The notes below the pieces were generated by a model. That model was given only the letters and a program-made list of their open reading frames with translations, was not told the origin of the DNA and searched no databases. 33,201 bases of DNA, from NCBI GenBank assembly GCA_017532885.1, contig JAFXIS010000048.1:1-33201 (forward strand), in the 5' to 3' direction. Both the position numbers and the translations under genes were made by a program. Shown here in pieces: positions 1 to 8,881 of this stretch (within the stretch, counting starts at the first letter, position 1; every line of letters begins with the position of its first letter). The DNA comes from Alistipes sp. Lineage in GTDB: Bacteria; Bacteroidota; Bacteroidia; Bacteroidales; Rikenellaceae.

Positions 1-28
1 AGCACAACTTGTTGTGCGTGAGAATCTC
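1..28 (+). repeat. Right end of a dispersed palindromic repeat element
   Basis: The segment holds a short palindrome (GCACAACTTGTTGTGC, 2-17) followed by GTGAGAATCTC (18-28). The same right-hand terminus occurs at 13255-13265. The left end presumably lies upstream of the window. It is read as a partial copy of the element family also seen at 6796-6831, 13184-13265 and 33111-33144. Confidence 0.5.
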
Positions 29-45
29 TTTCCTCTTTCCTCTTT
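25..45 (-). repeat. Heptad polypurine array, 3 units
   Basis: Read on the minus strand, this is AAAGAGG, AAAGAGG, AAAGAGA in exact 7-bp register. It directly adjoins the end of the dispersed element at 18-28. The bases between this array and the next one (46-124) contain no gene. They carry two small hairpins: CCGC/GCGG at 50-60 and a GGCAAT/ATTGCC stem with an inner CAAA/TTTG at 82-106. Confidence 0.8.
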
Positions 46-124
46 AATCCCGCTATGCGGTCTTTTCCTCCTTCGCACCTCGGCAATTCAAATAAGTTTG
101 ATTGCCCTCGGTTTGGCGTCGGTT

Positions 125-166
125 GCTCTTTGCTCTTTGCTATTTGCTCTTTGCTCTTCCCTCTTA
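125..166 (-). repeat. Heptad polypurine array running off the ispF stop codon, 6 units
   Basis: On the minus strand the six 7-bp units are TAAGAGG, GAAGAGC, AAAGAGC, AAATAGC, AAAGAGC, AAAGAGC. The first unit contains the ispF stop codon TAA (164-166). The array is therefore transcribed as a purine-rich 3' extension of the ispF message. Confidence 0.85.
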
Positions 167-640
167 TCTCATGACAATTACCACAGCGGTGGCGGAGATA
201 CCCTCCTCGCGACCCTCAAAACCGAGATGTTCGGTGGTTGTCGCCTTGAACGATACGCGTTCGATATCCAATTCTGCGACCTCGGCCACAGCTTGACGCA
301 TCTGGTCGATGTAGGGGCGTAACTTCGGGGCTTGGGCTGCTATTGTGCAGTCGATATTCGAAATTCGATAACCCATAGATTTAACCTTGTCACATACTCT
401 GCGCAGGAGAATCTTTGAGTCTATGCCCTTGAATTCGTCGCTGCTGTCGGGAAAGAGTTTTCCTATATCACCCAAAGCCAAAGCTCCCAGCAGGGCATCG
501 CAGATGGCATGCAAGGCAACATCTCCGTCAGAGTGTGCTACGCATCCCTTTGTATGCTCAATTTTTACTCCGCCAAGCCATAGCGGCAGGCCCTCCTTGA
601 TGGCGTGTACATCAAAACCATGTCCTATTCTAAAGTCCAT
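164..640 (-). CDS. ispF: 2-C-methyl-D-erythritol 2,4-cyclodiphosphate synthase
   Basis: This enzyme of the non-mevalonate isoprenoid pathway converts CDP-methylerythritol 2-phosphate to the 2,4-cyclodiphosphate, releasing CMP, in the cytoplasm. The 158-residue length is normal for IspF. The N-terminal metal motif GHGFDVH (Asp10, His12) and the third ligand region VALHAICDALLGALALGDIG (His44) are present. The C-terminal FKATTTEHLGFEGREEGI is the family's substrate-binding signature. It is the last gene of a minus-strand run, 23 bp after the helicase-nuclease gene, so it is probably co-transcribed with addAB-like genes. That coupling has no obvious functional logic. Its stop codon is part of a heptad repeat array. 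The identification is secure. Confidence 0.97.
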   Translation of the reverse strand: MDFRIGHGFDVHAIKEGLPLWLGGVKIEHTKGCVAHSDGDVALHAICDALLGALALGDIGKLFPDSSDEFKGIDSKILLRRVCDKVKSMGYRISNIDCTIAAQAPKLRPYIDQMRQAVAEVAELDIERVSFKATTTEHLGFEGREEGISATAVVIVMR

Positions 641-663
641 ATCGTGTAGTTTTATTCGTTGAT

Positions 664-3600
664 TTAATCCACTTTAACTATCTCACCCAAAGTCAGGTAC
701 CACAAGTAGCCCTCGACCTCGGTGTAGCCCATATTGCGTAATAGACGCATATACTCCTCAATTTGTAGGCGATGTGAACGAGGTTTTTCGGCTCCAAACT
801 TGTAATCGACTACCACAGCCTGTTTGCCGCGCAGCATCACTCGGTCGGGGCGTCGTGTACCCACAATTTCACCGCATATTATATCCTGCTCGTTGCGTAC
901 CTTATCCCAGCTGTCAGAGAACCACTCCTTAACACAATCCTTGCCAAATTCGCGTTCAAGGCATGCGCGGAGTTCCTGCTCCTGCTCAATGTCGATAGTG
1001 CCCGATAGGCGGGCTTCGCTGATGCGTTGCTCGATATCCTCGAGCGAAGCGGCCTCGCAGAGTATTGAGTGCATCAATATACCCACCTCGCGTTGCGATG
1101 CTATGCCCGTAGCCTCCTCTTCGAAATAGCGCTGCGAAGGTGTCGAAAGGGCAGGGTGGTGAGGATTTGAGGGGTACTCTTTGAGGATTATGTTGCGAGG
1201 TTTCGCCTCCTCTGCCAATGCCTTGCGGCAACCATTAAGCGAGGGACACTCCTTGCATTTGTTCTCCTTCGCTTGCTCCTGCTTATTGGCTTGAATGCCA
1301 AATTCGACCATAGTACCATCCTCGTGGGCGTGGCTCTTAACGGCGTTCCATACAAGTTCGCCAACGCTCTTTTCTCCCTCCTCTTTGGGCTTGCTTTTAC
1401 TGTTTTTGCTACTCTTGTTCTTGTCTGGTATGAGGATGTAAAGCTCCTCGCTGGCGCGCGTAAGTGCTACATAGAGCAGGTTGATGTTGTCCACATGTGA
1501 ATATACCAATTCGCGGTAATACTCCTGCGAGAATGCCGAACCTTCGGTCTTTAAGCTGCATGGTACAGGGAAGCATCCGACATCGGCCCACGCATGGTCG
1601 GTGGTTGTTGCCCAAATGGTCGATGTGGGGCGTGGTTTTAATGGCCACGAGCAGTCGGGGATGATAACAACGCGCTTCTCCAAGCCCTTGGCTTTGTGGA
1701 TTGTAAGCAACTCTATGGTGTTGGAGTTGCGCTCCACAATCAGCGCCTTTTCGCTGCCCTTTTCGTCCCACTCCTTGAGGAATAGCTGTATGTCGGCAAC
1801 CTTTGAGGTGCAGAACGAGATAATCTGCTCATGCAGGGCTTGCAGGTAGGCTATGTCGCCCTGCTGCTCATCCAAATGGTAGTGAGCTACGATATGCTCA
1901 AACGCTTCGTCGGGAGTGAGCTGGCTGATATTCCGTAGCAGGCTCTCATCCTCCGCTTCCAACGCAGAGTCAAATGCCCTATGGTGCGATATCTGTGAGA
2001 GGTAGTCGTTCGCCAAGGCTTGATTAACCTTGTCGTGGCAATTCTGCGACAAACGCAATATGGCTATAATGAATTGACATATGGGAGCTCGACCTATGAT
2101 TAACGACTCCTGCGTCATGATGTTGAAATTCAAGTTGTTGCGCTGCTTATAGTCGAGAAGTATCTCTGCCGAGGTCTGCTCGTCGCGCTTTGAGCGGTGC
2201 AGCACCATGATGTCGCTGTAACTATATCCGCGCTCGATAGCCGAGGCGATACACCTTACCAAAGGAGGCTCTTCGCTATATCGTTCGATGCAGATATATC
2301 CCTGATTCTCGGCACGCTTGCAAGCCTGCTGGCGGTGACCCGTATAGGCGGTTTTGAGCGTGTTATAGAGCTCGTTGTAGAGAGTCTGGTCTATCTTCTC
2401 ACTCTCCAATGCCTTGCCTAAAATGGCGTTTAATGTGTCATTGTCGCTATTTACGATGCTTTCGATAGTGTCGCTGTTGAACTTTACAATCTCGGGCAGG
2501 CTGCGCCAATTCGTCTCTATAACCTCGCTCTGCACCTCCTCCGGACCCAAGTCGCGTTTCACTCCCTCTGCCAAAATGCGCCAATCGCCTCCACGCCAGC
2601 GGTAGATTGATTGCTTGATGTCGCCCACGATGAATACCGACTCCTCGTCGTCCTGCGACATGGCGTTACGCAATAGGGGTACAAAGTTGCTCCACTCCTT
2701 GCGTGAGGTGTCCTGAAACTCGTCAATCATAAAGCGCTCGAAGCGGTTACCAACCTTCTCGTAGATGAATGGCACATCGTTCTGGGCAATAAACTGCGCG
2801 AGGATATGCTTCGTTTCGGAAAGCACGATGCTGCCATCTTCGTTTTGGCATTCGCACACCTTGCGGTAGATATCTTGCAGAAGCGCAAAACTGCGATAGC
2901 GATTGCGGATAAGCTCGAGCGTATTGGCGTCATGCACATGCTCGTCATAAAGGTCGCAAATCTGAGCCAAAAGTGGCTGCAATTGCGGTGTAAGGCTCTG
3001 TGCTACGCTATCTTTCGACCAACGGTCATCCTCGGTGGCCTTTGAGCGTGCAGTGGCTGAAGGGGCGCTGAAATCGCCTTTAGCAACCTTGTAGAAGTAC
3101 TTTACAAAGCTTCTCTCTCCGCCCGAAAAGTCAGCGGGGGAGAGATTGGCTGCCGAAATTATCTCTACGGCACGCTGCGCGAGGCTCTGCATCTGCGATT
3201 GTGTTTTATGAGTCACCTGCTCGGCACTCTTGACCATTGCATGTAGCTTCTCCTTCGAGGCGGCACCCTCCAACGCTTCGCGTGAGGATTCGTCGAAGAG
3301 CATGGCGCCTTGCTCGGTGAGGCTTCTGCGTATATCCCACTTGTCACCCTCCTCGACATTCTCTTGCACGAAGCTCGTAATCCAGTGTTGCAGTTCCTCG
3401 TCTGAGGTTATATCTTCGATAAGGGCATCGGTGCTGCGGCTGAGGAGTGAGGCGGTCTCAATCTCGACATTGGGGTTGATATCCATGCCCAACTCCTTGA
3501 GGAAAGCTCGCATAATCTGCAAGAAAAACTTGTCGATTGTAAGTATCGTAAAACGCGAATAGTCGTGCAAAATACGCCTTAAAATAGCCCCTGCGCGCTT

Positions 3601-3867
3601 GGAAATCTCCTGCTCCGAGAGCTTTAGGTCTTTACGCAGCAACTCCATGTAATCGCAATGCTGAGGGCAGCGCACCAGGTCGCTCATCTTTTGCAGGATG
3701 CGGCTTTTCATCTCCTCGGTAGCCTTGTTTGTAAAGGTTACGGCGAGGATAGCCCTATAAAGGTAGGGCCTATCGTTGAAATGCTCAATGGTGTCGTGTA
3801 CAAACTTATATGCCAAGCGAAAGGTCTTGCCTGAGCCGGCACTTGCACTTAAAACTCTTGCTCTCAT
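664..3867 (-). CDS. addA: AddA/RecB-like UvrD-family helicase-nuclease
   Basis: This is predicted to be the helicase-nuclease subunit of an AddAB-type complex that resects double-strand breaks for RecA loading. The 1067 residues start with a Walker A motif (ASAGSGKT, Lys14). Further SF1 motifs follow in order: DEFQDTSRKEW (motif II), VGDIKQSIYRWRGGD (III), LLTIHKAKGLE (V) and LLYVALTRASEELYI (VI). The C-terminal PD-(D/E)xK nuclease has Asp1008, then VVDYKFG (Asp1021, Lys1023) and a QxxxY motif (QIEEY). The start is the ATG 3 bp after the stop of the addB-like gene, so the two are translationally close. The symbol is by family; the Bacteroidota proteins are divergent from Bacillus AddA and are often annotated simply as UvrD-helicase domain proteins. 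Confidence 0.88.
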   Translation of the reverse strand: MRARVLSASAGSGKTFRLAYKFVHDTIEHFNDRPYLYRAILAVTFTNKATEEMKSRILQKMSDLVRCPQHCDYMELLRKDLKLSEQEISKRAGAILRRILHDYSRFTILTIDKFFLQIMRAFLKELGMDINPNVEIETASLLSRSTDALIEDITSDEELQHWITSFVQENVEEGDKWDIRRSLTEQGAMLFDESSREALEGAASKEKLHAMVKSAEQVTHKTQSQMQSLAQRAVEIISAANLSPADFSGGERSFVKYFYKVAKGDFSAPSATARSKATEDDRWSKDSVAQSLTPQLQPLLAQICDLYDEHVHDANTLELIRNRYRSFALLQDIYRKVCECQNEDGSIVLSETKHILAQFIAQNDVPFIYEKVGNRFERFMIDEFQDTSRKEWSNFVPLLRNAMSQDDEESVFIVGDIKQSIYRWRGGDWRILAEGVKRDLGPEEVQSEVIETNWRSLPEIVKFNSDTIESIVNSDNDTLNAILGKALESEKIDQTLYNELYNTLKTAYTGHRQQACKRAENQGYICIERYSEEPPLVRCIASAIERGYSYSDIMVLHRSKRDEQTSAEILLDYKQRNNLNFNIMTQESLIIGRAPICQFIIAILRLSQNCHDKVNQALANDYLSQISHHRAFDSALEAEDESLLRNISQLTPDEAFEHIVAHYHLDEQQGDIAYLQALHEQIISFCTSKVADIQLFLKEWDEKGSEKALIVERNSNTIELLTIHKAKGLEKRVVIIPDCSWPLKPRPTSTIWATTTDHAWADVGCFPVPCSLKTEGSAFSQEYYRELVYSHVDNINLLYVALTRASEELYILIPDKNKSSKNSKSKPKEEGEKSVGELVWNAVKSHAHEDGTMVEFGIQANKQEQAKENKCKECPSLNGCRKALAEEAKPRNIILKEYPSNPHHPALSTPSQRYFEEEATGIASQREVGILMHSILCEAASLEDIEQRISEARLSGTIDIEQEQELRACLEREFGKDCVKEWFSDSWDKVRNEQDIICGEIVGTRRPDRVMLRGKQAVVVDYKFGAEKPRSHRLQIEEYMRLLRNMGYTEVEGYLWYLTLGEIVKVD

Positions 3868-3870
3868 ACG

Positions 3871-6720
3871 CTATCGCTTACAAATGGTCTTAAAATCACA
3901 AAACTTGCACCCCTCGGCGTCATCCTTCGGGCATTGGCGGAATGGAATGTCGGCATCGAATAATTCGTTGAGTACCGCAGCTAACTCCTGCTCGAAACAC
4001 TCGGCATATGAGGCGTAATCGACGCCTATGCTCTCGCGGTTGAGTTTGTCGATAATCCTCGGAGAGAACTCCTCACGATGGATGTTGCGCACATAGTAGA
4101 GCGCAGGTTCCACATTGCGGTGGTAGGTCCTCGAGAGAATCATCGAGTAAATCATCGTTTGCAGGATGTTGCCTCGCAGGTGGCGTTTCTTATCCCTAAA
4201 GAGCCCATCCATGCCGTCGAAATCGTTGTGTGGCGCTCCGGTCTTATAGTCCACAACTCGCAGGTTGCCATTCGAGAGCGAATCTATGCGGTCTGCCAAG
4301 CCTCCGATATTAACCTTGCGGTTATTGCCGATTGGGAATGGATAGGAAATCTTCTCCTCGAAACCCATGAACGAGAAGCCGTCGTTGGCTATGTCGTAGG
4401 GTATTATGCCATGGCGGATATATCTCGCAACAACCTCTTTTACAAGCATCAGGTTACCCGAGAAATCCTTTGCCGAAAGGCGCTTGTCTTTCAAAAACTC
4501 GCTGACGATAGCCTGCTCAACGACATTTTCTATTTTGTTGCCTTTGAGTAGCTGTCGCAGATGCTCGGTGGGGTTGTCTATGCCCTTTAGCTCCTCGTAA
4601 AGGTGCTGCATGGCTGTGTGGAGTATTGTTCCGAAGACCTTGTTGTCTACGCTCTCATCAAGCTCCTCGACAGGGCGAATCTTCGCAACGGCGGAGAAGT
4701 AAAAGCGTAGCGGGCAGACGATGTATGGTGCCAAAGCACTCGGTGAGAGGTAGCGTTTGCTATCCTCGGAGAGGTACTCCTCGAGGCGTTGCATGATGGT
4801 GGCATCTTTCTCGACCACAATCTCTTTTTGGTCGGTGGCCTCGACATCTACACCCACATTTGTGCGCTCTATGGTGTAGGGCGCTTCATACTCCAATTGA
4901 TATATGTAACGACTCTGCTCTCCGGTGCTCTTCTCGTCGGTGTGTGAGCTGTAAAGCATATCCACTCGCTCGGCACGCTGCACAAGGCGGTAGAAATAGT
5001 AGGCATAGACACCCTCATGGTGTTCGGGTGTAGGCATACCGTAGGCTGCACGCAGGTTGTAGGGTATGAATGAGTTGGCTCCATGCTTACCCGGAAAGTT
5101 ATCGTCGGTCATCGAGAGGAGTATCACATTCTTAAAATCAAGGGCTCGCGTTTCGAGGATTCCCATAATCTGCAAACCCTGCAAAGGCTCACCACTGAAG
5201 GGTATGCGAATGGTCGAAAGGTGACGCCTGAGTAGCGCAGTAAAGGTCGAGGTGTTAATCTCTATATCGCACTCCTTGAGGCAGTTAATTACCTCGCGGA
5301 TGCTTGTCGCCATGGTGGCAAGTGAACTCGACTTGAGCGCCGAGTGTTCCTGGCTCTCCGAGGCCTTGGCTATGAGCAACCTCAGCACTTGCACTATCTG
5401 CTCCGCCATTGCTTCCCACTCGTCGGTGTAGTGAAATATGGCACTCAGCAGCTCCGACGAAGAGAAAAACTCCTGCTCAACGCGGATAAGATGCCCATCG
5501 ATTATGCGTTTATGCAACGCCGAGGCTTGCTCCTCGTGTAGTAAGATGTAGGGGTGCGAGAGTATGCCTGTGACATCCTCATGGTAGAAAGTGATGCTCT
5601 CGCCATGCCTGCGGGCATTTTTGTTGAGCGCAAGTAGTCGCTCGGTAAAGGAGTATGCCGTGGTTTTGCTCAACGGGTGACCCATCGTGACATTGACCTT
5701 ATCCTTCAGCTGCTCGGGCAGGGAGTGTAGCAGCGGCATCAGCAGATTCTCGTCGGTGAGGACTATCGCCGTCTGTTTGTCGAGGAGCAAGTCGGGCGCA
5801 ATCTCGCTCAAAATGGTCGGCAAATACTTGCATTGCACGATGTTTGACGGGGTAGATACCACATGTAGCTTCTTCTTGATATCCTCGAAGTTGGAGTGTG
5901 ATATCTCAACCAAAGGTTTATATTCGCGTATATTGTCGCGGATAAAGCGGCCTGCCTCCTGCTCGCTGTGGTCGGTGTAGTAGTTGTCGTAGTCCCAAAA
6001 GAAGTCACATGCGCCATTTGTCGCAAGGTATTTCAAGAGGCGTTTCTCTCCCTCCGAGAGGGCATTGAAGCCCACAATGGCGTAGTGGCGTGTGGTGTCG
6101 GGGAGTGCCTTGCCCTGGGCAATATTCTCGGCTACGGAGCGGTATATCATGCCCTGATAGGCTATGCCGAGTGATGTAAGTCGCTCACGCAGAGCGTGGT
6201 ATATGGGCGCCAACGAAAGCCAAATCTTCAGGAACTCCTCCTTTTCGCGGCTCGTCGCAGCCTCCTCGGCAAAGTGACTCCAAAAGGTGTGGATGATGTG
6301 ACGCATCTCGGGCGTGAGGTAGGATAAATCCGCCTCCAAGACCTTCAAATCGTAGATATTGCGGAAGAGCATATCGGCGTCAATCATATATTTGTCGATA
6401 AGGTCGAAGTCCGCCAGAAGCACCTCGCCCCAGAAGTAGAACTTGTCGAACGGCTCGTCGTGATGGGTGCGGTATATCTTGTATAACTCGCTTATAATGC
6501 GCATTTTACTGCCCAATTTCAGGTTGGTGGCAGTTGCCATAACCTCGTCTATCGACATATATTCGGGCTGCCAAATCGGGCGCTGTGCTATCTGTGATAA
6601 CGCCTCCGAGAAGAATAGTCGGGCGCGCCGCGTGGGCAAAACAATGCTGAGCGACGAAACCTCGTCACCATATCGATTATATAGCTCTTGAGCCACCTCG
6701 GCAAGGAAACTTTTCTGCAT
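3871..6720 (-). CDS. addB: AddB-like PD-(D/E)xK nuclease with iron-sulfur cluster
   Basis: This is the probable partner of the adjacent AddA-like protein in recombinational repair. The 949-residue protein lacks an N-terminal Walker A motif (it begins with a strand reading LSIVLPTRRARLFF), so its helicase half is likely structural. The C-terminal nuclease shows GGLADRID (Asp810) and RVVDYKTG (Asp824, Lys826). Four cysteines match the AddB 4Fe-4S pattern: Cys669 before the nuclease core, then Cys938, Cys941 and Cys947 as C-x2-C-x5-C at the extreme C-terminus, bracketing the nuclease domain. It is the first gene of the addB-addA-ispF run and has a candidate promoter 24 bp upstream. The loss of the ATP-binding loop relative to Bacillus AddB is the main oddity. 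Confidence 0.88.
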   Translation of the reverse strand: MQKSFLAEVAQELYNRYGDEVSSLSIVLPTRRARLFFSEALSQIAQRPIWQPEYMSIDEVMATATNLKLGSKMRIISELYKIYRTHHDEPFDKFYFWGEVLLADFDLIDKYMIDADMLFRNIYDLKVLEADLSYLTPEMRHIIHTFWSHFAEEAATSREKEEFLKIWLSLAPIYHALRERLTSLGIAYQGMIYRSVAENIAQGKALPDTTRHYAIVGFNALSEGEKRLLKYLATNGACDFFWDYDNYYTDHSEQEAGRFIRDNIREYKPLVEISHSNFEDIKKKLHVVSTPSNIVQCKYLPTILSEIAPDLLLDKQTAIVLTDENLLMPLLHSLPEQLKDKVNVTMGHPLSKTTAYSFTERLLALNKNARRHGESITFYHEDVTGILSHPYILLHEEQASALHKRIIDGHLIRVEQEFFSSSELLSAIFHYTDEWEAMAEQIVQVLRLLIAKASESQEHSALKSSSLATMATSIREVINCLKECDIEINTSTFTALLRRHLSTIRIPFSGEPLQGLQIMGILETRALDFKNVILLSMTDDNFPGKHGANSFIPYNLRAAYGMPTPEHHEGVYAYYFYRLVQRAERVDMLYSSHTDEKSTGEQSRYIYQLEYEAPYTIERTNVGVDVEATDQKEIVVEKDATIMQRLEEYLSEDSKRYLSPSALAPYIVCPLRFYFSAVAKIRPVEELDESVDNKVFGTILHTAMQHLYEELKGIDNPTEHLRQLLKGNKIENVVEQAIVSEFLKDKRLSAKDFSGNLMLVKEVVARYIRHGIIPYDIANDGFSFMGFEEKISYPFPIGNNRKVNIGGLADRIDSLSNGNLRVVDYKTGAPHNDFDGMDGLFRDKKRHLRGNILQTMIYSMILSRTYHRNVEPALYYVRNIHREEFSPRIIDKLNRESIGVDYASYAECFEQELAAVLNELFDADIPFRQCPKDDAEGCKFCDFKTICKR

Positions 6721-6743
6721 AATGGGCGAAAAATATTTGGCTA

Positions 6744-6774
6744 CGAATTTAGCAAAGAGAATTGAGAATTCAAA
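6744..6774 (-). promoter_or_regulatory. Candidate promoter of the addB-addA-ispF run
   Basis: On the minus strand a TTTG box (complement of 6771-6774) lies 19 nt before TAAATTCG (complement of 6744-6751). That is one mismatch from the Bacteroidota -7 consensus TAnnTTTG. The predicted transcript would start about 15 nt before the addB ATG. Pattern match only. Confidence 0.45.
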
Positions 6775-6795
6775 ATTATTTTTTGAATCTCTTTT

Positions 6796-6831
6796 AGACT
6801 CTCACGGTCGCATGCGCTCCCTCAGAGTGAC
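6796..6831 (-). repeat. Dispersed palindromic repeat element
   Basis: On the minus strand this reads GTCACTCTGAGGGAGCG, a short centre, then CGACCGTGAGAGTCT. All but the centre and one further base match the inner element at 13206-13241. It lies in the 213-bp gap between the M23 gene end and the addB promoter. Confidence 0.7.
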
Positions 6832-6933
6832 GCCATTCGGTAGCTAATCCGTCATTCTCCCGAAATATACTCTACGATATTCGACAAATTCAATTTCGTG
6901 TGATATTTTTGTTGGTTTTTGTAACCGACAAGC

Positions 6934-7875
6934 CTAATCGAAAGATTGCATGCCCGATTGTGCGATGCGCATCATGCGCTGATACTCGTCGGGCGTGAGT
7001 TCCATAAAGAAATAGTGTATCGGGTCCACGCGAAGCCCGTTGTAGCGCACCTCGTAGTGCAGGTGGGGTGCCAACGAGAGCCCCGAATTACCCGAAAGAG
7101 CTATCACATCACCGCGTTGCACCTTCTGTCCGCGTCGTACCAAGACACTCAGCAGGTGGCTGTATGAGGTTTGATAGCCATTGCCGTGGTCGATAACGAT
7201 AGTCTTACCCAGGGTGGAGCTCTTGTCCGAAATCTCCTTCACCGTGCCGTCGGCTGTGGCGAAAATACTTGAGCCCTCGGCTACGGTATAGTCCACGCCC
7301 TGATGCGACTTTAGTGTGCGATAAAAGGGGTTTAGAATCGTGCCATAACCCGCAGTAAGGAGCGTTAATTGCTTGTTTATAACGGGCTGTATCGAGGGGA
7401 TATTATTGCCTTTTTTGCCCAATGAATCACTACGCTCATGCGCCGTTTTCCATGCTGATTCTATTTTTGACATAGTACGCTCCAAACGATTGATGCGCAA
7501 TGCGATATCATCGTGTATCTCACGCTTTGATTTAGATATGTTTTGCTCATGTAAGAGTATGCGTTCCTCGCCCTGGCGCGAGTCCAAATCATAGGGGTCA
7601 CTCTCGAAGAGTATGCGGAATACGCTCTTGTCGCGAGCTGTGATATTGTCGAGCAGCATTTCGAGCGAGTCGTATCGCTCCGCCATGGCGTCGTATTGGC
7701 GTTGCAGAGCTTCGGTGGATTGTCGCATCCGATACTCATGGGGAGTGTCGAAAAGCAACGAAAAACCGATGTAATAGAGCATAATAACCCCCACCCACGC
7801 AAACATGCGAATGAGAATGCGGATAATGCGCCCTCGGCGTGTCGGCTTAACCTTTATGTTTCGTTGCTCTTTCAT
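6934..7875 (-). CDS. Membrane-anchored M23 (LytM-type) peptidase
   Basis: This is a predicted cell-wall endopeptidase or a regulator of one. The 313 residues begin with a basic cytoplasmic tail, a single membrane segment at about residues 20-43 (ILIRMFAWVGVIMLYYIGF), and a charged, probably coiled-coil stretch to about residue 160. A C-terminal LytM domain follows. Metal ligands are visible in HQGVD (HxxxD) and PHLHYE (HxH), with the catalytic-site histidine in SYSHL, so it looks catalytically competent. It is the second gene of a pair with a similar M23 protein 12 bp upstream, suggesting duplication. Its ATG lies inside a heptad repeat (AAGAATG), so the first codons (MKEQ) are repeat-derived. 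Substrate bond and partner are not determinable. Confidence 0.9.
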   Translation of the reverse strand: MKEQRNIKVKPTRRGRIIRILIRMFAWVGVIMLYYIGFSLLFDTPHEYRMRQSTEALQRQYDAMAERYDSLEMLLDNITARDKSVFRILFESDPYDLDSRQGEERILLHEQNISKSKREIHDDIALRINRLERTMSKIESAWKTAHERSDSLGKKGNNIPSIQPVINKQLTLLTAGYGTILNPFYRTLKSHQGVDYTVAEGSSIFATADGTVKEISDKSSTLGKTIVIDHGNGYQTSYSHLLSVLVRRGQKVQRGDVIALSGNSGLSLAPHLHYEVRYNGLRVDPIHYFFMELTPDEYQRMMRIAQSGMQSFD

Positions 7876-7893
7876 TCTTGCTCTTTGCTACTC
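7866..7893 (-). repeat. Heptad polypurine array bridging two M23 genes, 4 units
   Basis: The minus strand reads GAGTAGC, AAAGAGC, AAGAATG, AAAGAGC in strict 7-bp register. The first unit contains the TAG stop of the upstream M23 gene. The third contains the ATG of the downstream one. The purine-rich 12-bp intergenic gap therefore supplies whatever ribosome-binding sequence exists. Confidence 0.75.
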
Positions 7894-8853
7894 TGCCTCA
7901 TAGTTCTCCTCCTGAATCTGGCTCATCAAGCTCTTGTAAGCCTCCGCCGACATATTCTTGTCGAAGTAGTTAATCGGATTAACATGCGAATTGCGATATA
8001 TCACCTCATAATGCAGGTGCGGAGCTGTCGAAATGCCCGTATTTCCCATGTCGGCAATCAACTGCCCACGCTTTACGCTATCGCCACGCTCGACATGAAC
8101 CTTGTTCAAATGAGCATATCGCGTCTTGTAGCCAAATCCGTGGTTTACAACTATTTGTGTACCATATCCTGTGCGTGCTCGGCTATAAATCACCTTCTCG
8201 ATAACACCATCTCCCGTAACATATATCGGGTCACCCGTGCGACCTGCCATATCCACTCCCGCATGGAACTTCCAGCGGTGCAACTTCGGGTGCATGCGAT
8301 AGCCAAATGCGCCGATTTTATTCTTCAAACGGCTGCGGTCAATGGGCCAAATTGCTGGTATTGCGGTCGAGAATTTTTCTTTATCTTTCGAGAGCAACTG
8401 CAACTCATCGAGCGACTTTGATTCCAAATAGAGGCTACGCGCCAGTTGGTCCATTTCGCGCCATACGGTCGTAAGCACTGGCGAATACTCATTGCCCTGC
8501 AATGCGGCATACTTCTCATTGCCATAGGGCGTATATATGCCGTCAATCGAGAGCGTATCCGACGAGAAGAGCGGACGGTAAACCATGTTGTCGCGGTGGC
8601 GAATCTGGTCAATCTTGCGCTGCGCAGTGCGTATGCGGCTCTGCAACACCTCGCACTTCAGCTCCAGCTCTCGCCTTTGGTTTGTCAGGCGGAACATCTT
8701 GGGCGTATAGAAGAGCGACGAAAAGAGCAGGTTTATGATGGATACGACAATGAAACCTATGAGCAGGTTGCGCAACAGGCGATACGATTTAATGCGATGC
8801 AGGAGGCCCTGCGCCTCGCTCATTGCGTCGTATTTTTTCGTTTTTCGCCCCAT
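7888..8853 (-). CDS. Membrane-anchored M23 (LytM-type) peptidase
   Basis: This is a 321-residue paralogue-like neighbour of the preceding peptidase with the same plan: a short basic N-terminus, one membrane segment near residues 28-50 (LLRNLLIGFIVVSIINLLFS), a coiled-coil-like region rich in R/E/Q (about 55-170), and a C-terminal LytM domain. The zinc ligands are in HAGVD and PHLHYE, and the catalytic histidine is in RYAHL, so the active site looks intact. Members of this family in Bacteroidota are described as M23 family metallopeptidases acting on peptidoglycan cross-links. The gene is first in its operon, with a promoter-like TAAATTTG 28 bp upstream that is divergent from alaS. Confidence 0.9.
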   Translation of the reverse strand: MGRKTKKYDAMSEAQGLLHRIKSYRLLRNLLIGFIVVSIINLLFSSLFYTPKMFRLTNQRRELELKCEVLQSRIRTAQRKIDQIRHRDNMVYRPLFSSDTLSIDGIYTPYGNEKYAALQGNEYSPVLTTVWREMDQLARSLYLESKSLDELQLLSKDKEKFSTAIPAIWPIDRSRLKNKIGAFGYRMHPKLHRWKFHAGVDMAGRTGDPIYVTGDGVIEKVIYSRARTGYGTQIVVNHGFGYKTRYAHLNKVHVERGDSVKRGQLIADMGNTGISTAPHLHYEVIYRNSHVNPINYFDKNMSAEAYKSLMSQIQEENYEAE

Positions 8854-8881
8854 GGTCTTAAAATTATTTAATTTTATGGTG

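Noticed and set aside
14..322. Plus-strand open frames at the left edge with a hydrophobic N-terminus
   Set aside because: The hydrophobic Leu/Ser/Cys composition comes from the heptad repeats read in another frame, and the rest is antisense to ispF.
6890..6930. Hairpin-like GTTGGTT/AACCGAC as a terminator for the M23 pair
   Set aside because: The stem has a mismatch and there is no T-run on the minus strand after it.
7696..8421. A 241-codon plus-strand open frame across the two M23 genes
   Set aside because: It is antisense to both peptidases, crosses their junction, and has no recognisable domain or promoter.
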